From NCBI GenBank assembly GCA_964526635.1, contig CAZGLR010000013.1, positions 1 through 44,266 of the forward strand: DNA of 44,266 nucleotides, read 5' to 3'. The DNA is from CAZGLR01 sp964526635 (lineage in GTDB: Bacteria > Zixibacteria > MSB-5A5 > GN15 > JAAZOE01). Shown in pieces: positions 25,439 to 34,066 of the stretch. Under the pieces are notes generated by a model that worked only from the letters and a program-made list of their open reading frames with translations, made no database searches and was not told where the DNA came from. Both the position numbers and the translations under genes were made by a program. Within the stretch, counting starts at the first letter, position 1. Every line of letters starts with the position of its first letter.

Positions 25439-26545
25439 TTAGTTCCAGTCGTAGTCAAGCACCATCGCGGCTTCGCGTACGACTCTGGCATATGAGACTG
25501 ATTCGGAAATCACTGCTTCTTCGAACTTCTGATCGATGATTTTATCGAATTCAACCATCAGCGGCTGACCGACAACTTCTTCGACAGCGAAGCGTGAGTC
25601 GATGCCGATCACACGGTCGGAGGCGACATCATCGCAGCGCACCAGTGAGGCACCCAGCGGGGTGAACAATTCACCGGTTTTGCCGAAACGATACCCGGCC
25701 AGCGGATCTTTGAATTCAGTCAGCGTCAGGACCTTTTTGAGCGTATCGATATGGCAGATGAGATGGGTCATTTCAAACGGTGAAAACTGGGCCCAGAGTG
25801 TAATCAGGTCATTATAGTCGATCGTATCGGATACGGCCGAATTGATCACGGTGGCGTTATTTTCATTTCCGTCGCCATTGATCAGCGTATCAACAACCAT
25901 GGCCATCTTGTCGCTTTGCAGGCGGAAACCGACATACCACAGCAGCACCTTAAACTGCGCGGTGCTGCGATGCCGCAGTGTTTTATACGAGGTCCGCAGA
26001 GAGAGGCCATAGTCGCGCACGGTCACCGAATGTTTTTGCTCGGTCACGATCAGACTGGGGATTTCAGCGCCCTCGCCGATCGGCCGCAGCGCGAATTTCT
26101 CGGTGTTGCTGGTATCGATATAGAACGGCGTATAGCGGTTTCCCGCAATGACCGTACTGCCAGCGAGAATACGGCTCAGTTCAGGACGCATGTTCATTCC
26201 CTTACGAACTTCGCGCAGGACGAATTCGGGAAGAAGCGCCGGAGCGTTTTTGTAGAACAAATCAACTGTCCCGGCAGTGCGACCGCTGACGGTAATACCG
26301 TTGACTGCCAGTTGCCTTTCAAATGCGTCGAGCGGGCAGCCGGCCGGGCTGGGGTCATAGTCTTCGCATTCGAGCAGTTCTGACAGGGTCAGTCCCCGCG
26401 ACTGCGCTTCCAGGTACGTCTCGCGTGTGATTGTCACTTCAGAAGCACGGGCCAGGTCAATCGGGCCGGTCACCGGTGTGTCGCGCTCGGCCTGCTCCAG
26501 AAGGCGCTGCCCCATCGGACCGCCAAGTATTTGATCAAATATCAT
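25439..26545 (-). CDS. HK97-fold major capsid protein
   Basis: 368 residues. Layout and context fit a major capsid protein. An N-terminal segment of about 80 residues is likely scaffold-like or flexible. The body follows with ALLPEFVLREVRKGMNMRPELSRILAGSTVIAGNRYTPFYI, a phrase typical of HK97-fold capsids of this type. The C-terminal half includes HIDTLKKVLTLTEFKDPLAGYRFGKTGELFTPLGASLVRCDDV and AVEEVVGQPLMVEFDKIID. It lies directly after the decoration-protein gene and downstream of terminase, portal and protease. The length is normal and no frameshift is visible. Confidence 0.75.
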   Translation of the reverse strand: MIFDQILGGPMGQRLLEQAERDTPVTGPIDLARASEVTITRETYLEAQSRGLTLSELLECEDYDPSPAGCPLDAFERQLAVNGITVSGRTAGTVDLFYKNAPALLPEFVLREVRKGMNMRPELSRILAGSTVIAGNRYTPFYIDTSNTEKFALRPIGEGAEIPSLIVTEQKHSVTVRDYGLSLRTSYKTLRHRSTAQFKVLLWYVGFRLQSDKMAMVVDTLINGDGNENNATVINSAVSDTIDYNDLITLWAQFSPFEMTHLICHIDTLKKVLTLTEFKDPLAGYRFGKTGELFTPLGASLVRCDDVASDRVIGIDSRFAVEEVVGQPLMVEFDKIIDQKFEEAVISESVSYARVVREAAMVLDYDWN

Positions 26546-26561
26546 TGTTATCTCCTTGATC

Positions 26562-26987
26562 TTAGTTCAGCATGAGTGTGCAGGTGGCGGTGCCGTCAAC
26601 AGCCAGCACTGTCCCCCGGGCCACATTGCCGCCGGCAGGATCGTTGCCGCCAAGGGCCGGCGCCTGTTTGATTGTTCCGGCGGTACCGCCGACAACACGA
26701 TTGCCGACCAATGGTACCGTGGCGGATACCGGCAGGGTACAGATGCCGCCGATCTGCACGGTGGCAAGTCGTTTGCCGGCATCGGCATCCGAGAGGGTCA
26801 GGGCAATCAGTTTGCCCAGCAAAATCGAGCCGGGCGAGGTGCGGGTGATTTCATAATTGCCGGCCAGACTGACCGGCTCGCCGATATTGTCATCGCTTAG
26901 ATCATCGATGTCATCGGTTTGATGAACAGTAAAAGTGGCAAAGATCGGGGCGAGCGCCTCAAGATCCTGTGGTCGTATACTCACCAT
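26562..26987 (-). CDS. Phage head decoration (capsid cement) protein, putative
   Basis: 141 residues. GSILLGKLIALTLSDADAGKRLATVQIGGICTLPVSA, followed by GGNDPAGGNVARGTVLAVDGTATCTLML, resembles small beta-barrel decoration proteins that bind capsid hexamers. Position immediately before the capsid gene (16 bp) supports this. A good RBS (AAGGAGAT) precedes the ATG at 26987. Confidence 0.6.
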   Translation of the reverse strand: MVSIRPQDLEALAPIFATFTVHQTDDIDDLSDDNIGEPVSLAGNYEITRTSPGSILLGKLIALTLSDADAGKRLATVQIGGICTLPVSATVPLVGNRVVGGTAGTIKQAPALGGNDPAGGNVARGTVLAVDGTATCTLMLN

Positions 26988-27022
26988 ATCTCCTTTCTTC
27001 TGGCCGCTGACATTCCGGCCGG

Positions 27023-27436
27023 TTACGATTTATATTTCTGTAGTTGCTTTACTCGCGCTTCAGACAGAGGTCGCGATACTCCTGAATCAGCCAGTCGATT
27101 CCGCAGGGCCGCCGCAGCGCGTTCGAATTCATGAGTCAATTCAATAAGAGAAGGCGTCGTCCCGGAGGGATCGTCAGCAGTATGAAGAACGCCGGAAAGC
27201 TCCGCCGCACCCCGATGCAATGCGCGTATTCGGGTAATCAGCCAGGACCGAATAAAGTCGTATTCGGCAGTGATCTCCCGAGCTTCTTTCAGAGCGGCGC
27301 CGGCATCGGTCAGGATCGTTTTGATATCATCAAAATTCAGCGGCTGATCGGACGCTGTTGTCTCAGGATCATCGGGCATTTCCAGAGACACGGCTGCGTT
27401 TTGTAAACGGTCTACAAGCTGGTCATAGTCTTTCAT
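27023..27436 (-). CDS. Hypothetical helical phage-cluster protein
   Basis: 137 residues, strongly helical, beginning MKDYDQLVDRLQNAAVSLEM. No family recognised. It sits between the protease-like and decoration genes, where scaffold or minor head proteins are often found. RBS AAGGA is present upstream. There is a gap of about 840 bases between this gene and the protease-like gene, filled by a lipoprotein gene on the opposite strand. Confidence 0.5.
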   Translation of the reverse strand: MKDYDQLVDRLQNAAVSLEMPDDPETTASDQPLNFDDIKTILTDAGAALKEAREITAEYDFIRSWLITRIRALHRGAAELSGVLHTADDPSGTTPSLIELTHEFERAAAALRNRLADSGVSRPLSEARVKQLQKYKS

Positions 27437-27604
27437 GATCCGTCCTTTCCTGTGCTGGCCATCGCGTTATGCAACGACTGCCTTTACTCAGCGGGGAAAG
27501 CGGTATTAACCATCGATGTTGTAGTGAATTCGGATATGCAGGTCGGTGTTTTTAATTGACACCGGCACGAGGTAAAGCCATGATATACAAAAGAGGATAT
27601 AGCT

Positions 27605-28306
27605 ATGCGTTGGATCTACCTGCCTGTTTTGTTACTGTTACTTCTGATCGGAATCGGTTGTGACGACTCCTCGGAAGCTCCCACGTCCGTCGTCTTCCCC
27701 GATGGTGCCCAGCTTTTGGGCATCACCACCGATCATACCCTGCATTACCGTATGTTCGACAGCACGATTGTATTCGATCCATATCGTGTCGTGTACGATA
27801 CAACCGATTTGTATGTCACCTTCACCGGTGGATCCGGCAATCAGGTGGAGATGGCTATCAATGGCACCCCCCAGGCCCTGTTGACGAACGATAACGCCGG
27901 GGTGTTGTTATCCGGACAAATCAGGGGTGATGTTATACCGATCGATACGCTCTTGTATATCGATCCCACCCCGATCGTAATGCCCCGAAGTGTGACATCC
28001 GGGGCACAATGGTCACTAAGTATTCCGACATTGAATCTGGCTTCCGGGACCGAACGGCGCACGCAGTTGTTTTTGAACTACGGCTTTATCACCGACCGCC
28101 GCTTCATCCGGAATATCGATATCGTGCTCCCGCTGGGATCGTATGCCGCCTATCAATTCGAATCACGGTTGTTTCTTGCGGATGTCGCCGATACAACGCC
28201 GGTCATGACGGTTCATGAATACTATGCCGATGGCGTCGGCCTGGTTAAGCTGGTGGCCAGTGCTCCCAATTATCGCCGCCTTATAATCCTCCTGGATGAT
28301 CGGTAG
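27605..28306 (+). CDS. Lipoprotein of unknown function, inside the phage cluster on the opposite strand
   Basis: 233 residues with an N-terminal signal and lipobox (LLLLLIGIGC, Cys 19), so it should be lipid-anchored in an envelope membrane. The rest is beta-rich and ends YYADGVGLVKLVASAPNYRRLIILL, like host lipoproteins whose C-terminus reports a metabolically inert beta sandwich. No phage-like feature. It is transcribed against the capsid cluster, and its 3' end overlaps the end of the protease-like gene by 26 bases. TTGACA at about 27558 could be a -35 element, but no clear -10 follows. Could be a moron-type cargo gene or evidence that the cluster is a host locus. Confidence 0.75.
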   Translation: MRWIYLPVLLLLLLIGIGCDDSSEAPTSVVFPDGAQLLGITTDHTLHYRMFDSTIVFDPYRVVYDTTDLYVTFTGGSGNQVEMAINGTPQALLTNDNAGVLLSGQIRGDVIPIDTLLYIDPTPIVMPRSVTSGAQWSLSIPTLNLASGTERRTQLFLNYGFITDRRFIRNIDIVLPLGSYAAYQFESRLFLADVADTTPVMTVHEYYADGVGLVKLVASAPNYRRLIILLDDR

Positions 28307-29372
28307 CCACCGGACTGTAGACAAGCAGCCGCGCCCGGCCATCGAGCAGGACCGGTCGAATCCATAACTTCATACACCTGCCGAAGCATGATACCGGCGT
28401 ATTGAGAGTTATGACACGCATCCTGCCGGATGAACTCATCGTAATTGGAATTGCGCGGCTGTCATGATCCTGCAGCCCCTCCCATCGCGGAATATACTCC
28501 TCGTCGGCAATAAAGCGCCGTCCCCGGGCAAAGAGCGCTGTTGAGAAATGCCGTACGACCAGTCGGGTTATCCGGTTTTTATCGCTGATATCACATAGCA
28601 GATGGCGGCCGTCGCGACAACAGCGCAAGATGTGAGAATCGGCGGCATCTTCTGAGGGTGTTGTCTCGGGCAGGATGTTCTGATCGTCCCCTGCATCCAG
28701 CCTGGTAAACAATGGCGCAGTGGTGACGCTGCCGGAGAGCAGATCAGGATTTTCGGATGAGGTCAATTCATTGGTAATCCGCGTATCCGGGATCGCGCCG
28801 CGATACACCAGTGATGTTTCGAGAACCTTCTCGATCCGGCGATAGTAGAAGCCGGCGATTTCGGTCATACCATCGTCGGTGGCATACTCCCGAAACACGA
28901 CATGGCCGCAACTGCGGATATCCCGGCCGCAAATAGTGCATTCGGGGAATCGGAAGAGGAAGCTGATGGAACATTCCCGGTAAATACCGCCGTCAATATT
29001 TTTTATCAGTTCGTCGGCCCAGGGCGTGTTTTTCATCCAGTAAAACCATGATTTGATCCAGACCTGATTATTCTCAATCACTGTTTCGGCCTTGAAATTC
29101 CGTGCGACAGGAAGGCTGTCGCGGCGATGTCCGATCATGACCGGTGAATCGGCAATCATCTCGGCCAGTGTTTCGAGATCGTCTTCGGCAAACCGTCCCC
29201 CCTGACTGTTGAGTTGATCGGAGACGATATACATGGCGCGAATGCAGACATCATCTGCACTCAGTTTGCGAGGTGGCGTGATGCGTTCGTTGATTTCGGT
29301 AATCAGGGATTCATCATAGACCTCATCAGCCTCGGCGAGGCGAGCCTGCAGGATGCCGGAAAGTGTTTTCAT
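28281..29372 (-). CDS. Putative prohead (capsid maturation) protease
   Basis: 363 residues. Features resemble prohead-protease-like proteins: ETLAEMIADSPVMIGHRRDSLPVARN, then VWIKSWFYWMKN, GGIYRECSISFLFRFPECTICGRDIRSCGH and IEKVLETSLVYRGAIPDT. The Cys-x2-Cys...Cys-x-His knuckle (about 150-162) recurs in this type of protein. Residues after about 210 form a second beta-rich domain that I cannot name. Position between terminase and capsid supports the call. The catalytic residues are not assigned. Start ATG at 29372. Confidence 0.55.
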   Translation of the reverse strand: MKTLSGILQARLAEADEVYDESLITEINERITPPRKLSADDVCIRAMYIVSDQLNSQGGRFAEDDLETLAEMIADSPVMIGHRRDSLPVARNFKAETVIENNQVWIKSWFYWMKNTPWADELIKNIDGGIYRECSISFLFRFPECTICGRDIRSCGHVVFREYATDDGMTEIAGFYYRRIEKVLETSLVYRGAIPDTRITNELTSSENPDLLSGSVTTAPLFTRLDAGDDQNILPETTPSEDAADSHILRCCRDGRHLLCDISDKNRITRLVVRHFSTALFARGRRFIADEEYIPRWEGLQDHDSRAIPITMSSSGRMRVITLNTPVSCFGRCMKLWIRPVLLDGRARLLVYSPVATDHPGGL

Positions 29373-29506
29373 GGGAGTCCTTTTTTATTATTGGCCTCCC
29401 GCTGTGAATACCATCGCTTTGGTAGTTTTTCTGCTTGAAATCACGAGAAATATGCAAGACACTGCATGTAGAAACCCGAAGGTGGAATCATAATAGACTA
29501 CATACC

Positions 29507-29556
29507 AACGACTTAAATAACCTCTCCAAAACCCGATCGATGGGCATTGTTTTTGC
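29507..29556 (+). promoter_or_regulatory. Sigma-54 (-24/-12) promoter of the short PEP-CTERM gene with upstream box
   Basis: TGGGCATTGTTTTTGC has the invariant GG (29543-29544), ten bases, then GC (29555-29556). The ATG lies 49 bases past that C. Twenty-two bases upstream of the GG is AACGACTTAAATAAC (29507-29521), 12 of 15 identical to a box at 33141 in front of the other PEP-CTERM gene. Activation would need a sigma-54 activator such as the NtrC-type protein at 1792-3159. Confidence 0.7.
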
Positions 29557-29604
29557 GGGATTGGAAGTAGTTCTTGGAAACTCGGTGAGAAGAAAGGATA
29601 TCCC

Positions 29605-29922
29605 ATGGTAACTTATAAACGGCCAAAAGTCCGCAGCTGGGCCGGCGTAGTGGCAATTGTGGTGTTTGTCCTGGCGATGACGATTACCTTTGCTGATGTC
29701 TATGGCTTCAATCGGTACAGCAATACCTCCGCGGATCGTCCGAATTCACCGACACCGACATCCAATGATGTCTTTGATCATCCAACGCTCCTCGATGACA
29801 ATGATTACTATGTTGCGCCGGATGCCGATATCAATACCAGCACGCCGGTACCTGAACCGACAACGCTTACGCTGCTGGGTCTTGGTCTGGGCGCCCTGCT
29901 GCTTCGTCGCCGTAAAAAATAA
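29605..29922 (+). CDS. Short PEP-CTERM surface protein
   Basis: 105 residues. The N-terminal hydrophobic segment (about 13-30, AGVVAIVVFVLAMTITFA) acts as signal or anchor. A low-complexity Asn/Asp/Ser/Pro/Thr spacer follows, then the sorting signal VPEPTTLTLLGLGLGALLLRRRKK: the PEP motif, a membrane helix and a basic tail. Known for the family: exosortase cleaves at PEP and the protein enters the extracellular matrix. No exosortase is in the window. The gene is on the opposite strand to the capsid cluster and interrupts it. The spacer has no globular domain, so it may be a matrix peptide or linker. Confidence 0.85.
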   Translation: MVTYKRPKVRSWAGVVAIVVFVLAMTITFADVYGFNRYSNTSADRPNSPTPTSNDVFDHPTLLDDNDYYVAPDADINTSTPVPEPTTLTLLGLGLGALLLRRRKK

Positions 29923-29950
29923 CTCTTAGCTCATAATACCCCCCTCTCAA

Positions 29951-29981
29951 GCGGAGGTCGCCACCCCTGGGCGGCCTCTGC
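29951..29981. terminator. Convergent hairpin
   Basis: A 12-bp stem (29951-29962 with 29970-29981, including G-T pairs) lies between the convergent PEP-CTERM and terminase genes. The following T run is weak, so termination is likely but not certain. Confidence 0.5.
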
Positions 29982-29993
29982 GCCCCGTTTGTC

Positions 29994-31334
29994 TTACAGG
30001 TGAGAGACACGTACGGGCAACGGCCCCTGTTCCGGAAACATGAGCACCCTGCGCCGTGGCCATACCGCCAGCGCCAGCGCCATGACGGCATCATATTCGT
30101 TGTTATTCTCCCAGCATATCTCCCGCATCTCCATTTCGAGACTCCATAGTCGCCCGGCTGTATCGCGCTGCGTGACATTGGGGTAGATAATTTCTCTGCG
30201 ATTATGCAGCAAAATCAAATTCGACAATAATTCGCCTTTCTGCCGGGGAGTGAAGATGATGCCGATCGGGGCGATATCGGACAATTCCGACATGATGACA
30301 TCACCCAGGCCGGTGGCGTCGATGATAGTCTTGCCGGGGTAAATGCGATGGATTCGGCGAACTGTTGCCACGACATCGGACCAGTCCCGGTTATTGAAGC
30401 GTTCGACAGCAACGACCTGATATGGCAACTCGGTGACATCGACAGTAATACCCACGGTATGGGTCCGTTTCCGGGCCAGATCCCAGCCGGTATAATAGAT
30501 GCGTTCCGGCCGGGGTTGCTGCAGAGCGCCATGTAAGGCACAATCAATATCCCCGGATGAAAAGACCGTGCGTTCATTGTCGATAAACAGCCCTGCGATA
30601 TTCTGGGCCACGCGGTCGGCCGGCAATGAAGTCAGACGCCGCCTGATGGCAAATTCGGAGAGATAGGGATTGTCGCGGCTGTCGCCGGCTTGCACATAGC
30701 CGCGGAGAGAATCCTGTTGCAATTCCAGAAAGCGGCGATAAAACCAGTTCTTGCCATTGGGGGTGGAAATGAGATCAAGGCGGCCGTCGCGATCCGCCAG
30801 CCGCATCATGATGACATCGTTGATGAGGTATTCCGGTTCGGTTTCGAAGGCGGCTTCATCGAAAGTAAAGAAATCGTAATCGTTACCGAGCAGGTAATGT
30901 CCACGGTTCTGGGTAGTGCGGGCGGTGATGATACTGCCGTTGCCGAAGATAATTTCCGGGTAGGGAGTTCGTTTTACCGAGGTGAGCAGTTCCGGCAGCA
31001 GGGTGTTGCCGCGGATCATGCGGAGGGCGGTATTGAAGACAATATTGGCCTGATCCTGGGTAATCGAGGCGGCGACAATAGTGTAGCGCGAAGTGTTGTC
31101 ATTGACGCGAGAGCGTATTTTGAACAGAGCGCGATGGATGATTTTAATCGCCTGCACAAATGATTTTCCCCAGCGATTACCCGTGACCAGCAGGTTTTCG
31201 GGGCGATTCGAATTTCGCAGCCAGGCCGCCTGCCCGGGGTGGGGATATATACCGAGGACCTTCTGAGCGAAATACACGGGATCCCGGAGGGCAGTGCGCC
31301 AGCTCAGGCGGCCGACTGAGTGAATCTTGCGCAT
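29994..31334 (-). CDS. Phage terminase large subunit
   Basis: 446 residues; the motor that pumps DNA into the procapsid and cuts it. ATPase: Walker A TGNRWGKS (51-58), Walker B FFTFDEAA (155-162), coupling motif LISTPNG (about 188-194). Nuclease (RNase H fold): YTGWDLARKRTH (Asp 285), IIDATGLGD (Asp 339, Asp 345) and the last acidic motif YDAVMALALAVWPR near the end. All catalytic acids are present, so it should be functional. The gene starts four bases after the portal gene stop. No small-subunit terminase gene is seen next to it. Confidence 0.93.
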   Translation of the reverse strand: MRKIHSVGRLSWRTALRDPVYFAQKVLGIYPHPGQAAWLRNSNRPENLLVTGNRWGKSFVQAIKIIHRALFKIRSRVNDNTSRYTIVAASITQDQANIVFNTALRMIRGNTLLPELLTSVKRTPYPEIIFGNGSIITARTTQNRGHYLLGNDYDFFTFDEAAFETEPEYLINDVIMMRLADRDGRLDLISTPNGKNWFYRRFLELQQDSLRGYVQAGDSRDNPYLSEFAIRRRLTSLPADRVAQNIAGLFIDNERTVFSSGDIDCALHGALQQPRPERIYYTGWDLARKRTHTVGITVDVTELPYQVVAVERFNNRDWSDVVATVRRIHRIYPGKTIIDATGLGDVIMSELSDIAPIGIIFTPRQKGELLSNLILLHNRREIIYPNVTQRDTAGRLWSLEMEMREICWENNNEYDAVMALALAVWPRRRVLMFPEQGPLPVRVSHL

Positions 31335-31338
31335 ACGT

Positions 31339-32604
31339 TTACAACAACCCGCCGGCCGCCTTCTCGGCCATCTCCTGCGAGATCAACCCGGATTCAAACA
31401 ACTTCACAATACGCTCGGCATTACGGTTTTTGACATCGGCTACATCGCCGGCCAGCGCCGAGACAGCATTGTCAAAGCGCCACCGTGCTTTGACCGAAAA
31501 GCCGCGGAGAGCCAGTTCAACATTGGCCAGTCGTTCAAGGAAGGAAATGGCCGCGGCCTGCACCGAGCGGACCTGTCGCATCACCAGATCATATTTGAAT
31601 TGCGCCCAGTTGGTGGTGGCATTGTAGGAATAGCCGAGTAAAAACGGCGCCAGGTTGGTCCCGCTGCAGATTTCCTCGATCATGGCGCGATGACTGAGAT
31701 ACCAGTTGTTGGACCGAACACTGCCCTGATGACCGGGGCCGATGTATTCGATAGCGACATCATTCCAGGTAACCGGATTATCTTCGGTTTTGATATTGCG
31801 GATCATAGCGACCGTGCTGTCAAAGTAGGCGTTGGCCCGGTCAACATAGGTCTGATCGGTCTCCCCCTCACGCTTTTCCGGTGGAGTGATCTTTACATGC
31901 AGGCGATGATAACCGGAATTATGCATCGCGCGACGCATATCATCGACCAATTGCTGTTCGATATAGCTGATAAACGGCACTGTGGAGAGTATGGAATGTC
32001 CAAACGGATCGGCTAAATCGGCACTGAGCGCAGTAAAAAAGATATCCTCACCATACCACGTCTTTTCTTTCCGGGAATTGTGAACTATAGCGCGAATTCC
32101 ACCTCGGGTATCTAATGATAGTTCAGTTTGAGCCAGATCGAAAAAATGGACGGTATCTATGCCGGACAGGTCACGGTGAAGTTTCAGGCGGCAGCAAACA
32201 GCACCGTCGAGAAACAAGGATTGGAAAAACGGCGGCAGGATTTCGCCAGGGCCGCCGGGGCGGGCAAACATGGTCTTGAAAATACGATGGAAAAGTTGCT
32301 GGATAATTAAATCCGCAGCGTGGTCACTGGTCTCCTTGCCATCGTCCGTGACGAAGACAAACTCGCCGGGAGCTGCGGCCAGACGGCTCCAGGTCCAGAT
32401 GACCGACCCGATTAACGGAATAGTCGAGGCCATGAAGCGATATAAGCGTACCGGGAAATAACTGCGTTTGTGATCATCGGAATGGAAATGGATACTGCGT
32501 CCGGCGGTTTTCAAGGCCGCGGGGGGGGAAATCAATCCGGGCCAGCGAAGTGAATCGACCCGCGAAGGCGTGCCCACAAGTTGGGTATGATGGCTTGATT
32601 GCAT
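31339..32604 (-). CDS. Phage portal protein
   Basis: 421 residues from the ATG at 32604, which has GAGAGGAA four bases upstream; a longer frame starts at 32622. The central region DPFGHSILSTVPFISYIEQQLVDDMRRAMHNSGYHRLHVKI and the later IEEICSGTNLAPFLLGYSYNATTNWAQFKYDLVMRQVRSVQAA are typical of portal proteins, the 12-fold ring through which DNA enters the capsid. The C-terminus ends in a helix. It is the first gene of the cluster and precedes terminase, the reverse of the more usual terminase-portal order. Confidence 0.85.
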   Translation of the reverse strand: MQSSHHTQLVGTPSRVDSLRWPGLISPPAALKTAGRSIHFHSDDHKRSYFPVRLYRFMASTIPLIGSVIWTWSRLAAAPGEFVFVTDDGKETSDHAADLIIQQLFHRIFKTMFARPGGPGEILPPFFQSLFLDGAVCCRLKLHRDLSGIDTVHFFDLAQTELSLDTRGGIRAIVHNSRKEKTWYGEDIFFTALSADLADPFGHSILSTVPFISYIEQQLVDDMRRAMHNSGYHRLHVKITPPEKREGETDQTYVDRANAYFDSTVAMIRNIKTEDNPVTWNDVAIEYIGPGHQGSVRSNNWYLSHRAMIEEICSGTNLAPFLLGYSYNATTNWAQFKYDLVMRQVRSVQAAAISFLERLANVELALRGFSVKARWRFDNAVSALAGDVADVKNRNAERIVKLFESGLISQEMAEKAAGGLL

Positions 32605-32622
32605 GATATTCCTCTCTTCCAT

Positions 32623-33140
32623 TTTTTACTTACCGGGGCTGAGGGAAATCACCATCGTCCTTGTAGTAATTCGGATTGTGGTGTTTCTGGACAGAGGCGC
32701 AACTCTTAATATGTTGTGACGTAGCTATTTAGAATGATTATTCTGAGCCTGGACGGAATTGTCCAGTAGCTGGACATTAGATTCTGGTTATTCTTTTGTG
32801 CATTGGGTAGAATGTTACCCGAATCAGGAGATGGGACCTAATGATCGGGAATTGAATTGGTGGCTTCGGATTGATAGTCAAGGTGATAGCGAGCACTGTT
32901 TACCGATTCTAAATAATTATATAGCAATGACTTAAAAATTAATGTCGGGCAGCTGGCGGCAGTTTTCGGCATTTTTTGGGGGAGTAGTTGTCGGGATTGA
33001 GGTATTGTTGGTGGATTTATGGCAGGATAGAAAGCTATAGATTGCAGGTTTGAGTGTCGGCTTGACCTACAGATTGGTTTTAGGCGATGTTGATTTTGGT
33101 AGCCGGTTCCGACGATGGTCGGTGTTACCTGTTGTATATT
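32623..33140. other. Divergent intergenic region
   Basis: About 500 bases without a gene, between the start of the capsid cluster (minus) and the second PEP-CTERM gene (plus). It holds CTGGAC-GGAATT-GTCCAG (32749-32766) followed by a third CTGGAC-like half, AGAAT-GATT-ATTCT (32731-32744), CCGAC-GATG-GTCGG (about 33108-33121) and a third AATGACTTA box at 32926. These palindromes could be operator sites for one or both flanking units. Confidence 0.5.
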
Positions 33141-33193
33141 AATGACTTATGTAACGCCGCAAAAATCGTCCATGTTTGGCATAGCTCTTGCTT
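33141..33193 (+). promoter_or_regulatory. Sigma-54 (-24/-12) promoter of the second PEP-CTERM gene with upstream box
   Basis: TTGGCATAGCTCTTGCTT (33176-33193) has GG at 33178-33179, ten bases, then GC at 33190-33191, close to the TGGCAC-N5-TTGC consensus. The ATG follows 48 bases after the C. The box AATGACTTATGTAAC (33141-33155) lies 23 bases before the GG. Both distances match the 29507-29605 arrangement within one base. Confidence 0.75.
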
Positions 33194-33238
33194 GACATAA
33201 GATAGTGAAATTTGACTGTAATTTCTGTGAGGTTTGAA

Positions 33239-34009
33239 ATGAAACGTATGGTTCTTTTGCTGGCAGTTCTCGTGTTTTGCACCGGGAACCTTTTCGCATT
33301 TTCTTATTCTGCCGGTTATTATGATTTTGGCGCTGACCCGTTTGTCGGCGGCGATAATAACACGGCTCCGTATAATTACCCGAATGTCGGCTATTTGCCT
33401 TCGCCGGGTCATCATTCCAACAACGAGGGCGAGCGCTATGATCTCGAGGCGCTGTTTATCGCCGCTGACAACGATTACCTGTATCTGTCCCTGACGTCGT
33501 CATTCGGGGCGTCGGTGTATTCCTCGCTGTATCAGGAGACCTATTATCAGGGTGACATTTTCTTTGGTTTCTGTGGCAATGATGAGCAGTATGCTATCGA
33601 AGTCGAGACGGGCCGGGTGGTCAAAGTCGGCGATGCCGATGCTATTCAGAATGTCGATGGTTCCTACTACGGCAACAGCGCGATTCGTAACCGTATTGGC
33701 GCCTTTGACGTGACGCAGATCGAACAGGATCTCGGTTCGGCCAATCAGAGCATGACGTTCTGGGATGGTCTGGAGACCGATCCGCTGGGCACGCCCGATC
33801 CGACCGGTGGCGATACCTATGTCTGGGAATGGAAGATTGCCAAATCCGATCTGGGTTGGTGGAATGGCGAAACATTGTGTTTCAGCACAGCCATTGGCTG
33901 CGGTAATGACTTCATCGAGCGCGAGTTCAGTCCGATTCCGGAGCCGGGAACGCTGATCCTTCTGGGTCTTGGTCTGGCCGGGGCCGGTTTCATCCGCCGC
34001 CGTCGCTAA
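33239..34009 (+). CDS. PEP-CTERM surface protein
   Basis: 256 residues from the ATG at 33239 (a TTG at 33212 would add nine residues but lies before the likely RBS GTGAGG). Signal peptide MKRMVLLLAVLVFCTGNLFAF. The body (about 20-235) is a beta-rich domain with aromatic and Asp-rich strands (YDLEALFIAADNDYLYLSLTSS, YVWEWKIAKSDLGWW), of a kind seen in exported beta-sandwich proteins. The C-terminus is the sorting signal IPEPGTLILLGLGLAGAGFIRRRR. Expected to be cleaved by an exosortase and displayed in the extracellular matrix. A sigma-54 promoter upstream and a terminator downstream make it monocistronic. Confidence 0.9.
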   Translation: MKRMVLLLAVLVFCTGNLFAFSYSAGYYDFGADPFVGGDNNTAPYNYPNVGYLPSPGHHSNNEGERYDLEALFIAADNDYLYLSLTSSFGASVYSSLYQETYYQGDIFFGFCGNDEQYAIEVETGRVVKVGDADAIQNVDGSYYGNSAIRNRIGAFDVTQIEQDLGSANQSMTFWDGLETDPLGTPDPTGGDTYVWEWKIAKSDLGWWNGETLCFSTAIGCGNDFIEREFSPIPEPGTLILLGLGLAGAGFIRRRR

Positions 34010-34036
34010 AACACGGTACATAAAGAGATTCACAAA

Positions 34037-34066
34037 AAACCCGTCGGAATCGGCGGGTTTTTTTTG
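34037..34066 (+). terminator. Rho-independent terminator
   Basis: ACCCGTCG-GAAT-CGGCGGGT flanked by A and T runs, 28 bp after the PEP-CTERM stop. The stretch 34067-34281 holds no gene that I can support. It includes ATCTTGACA and a TATAAC about 20 bases before the lipoprotein start, weak promoter candidates. Confidence 0.9.
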
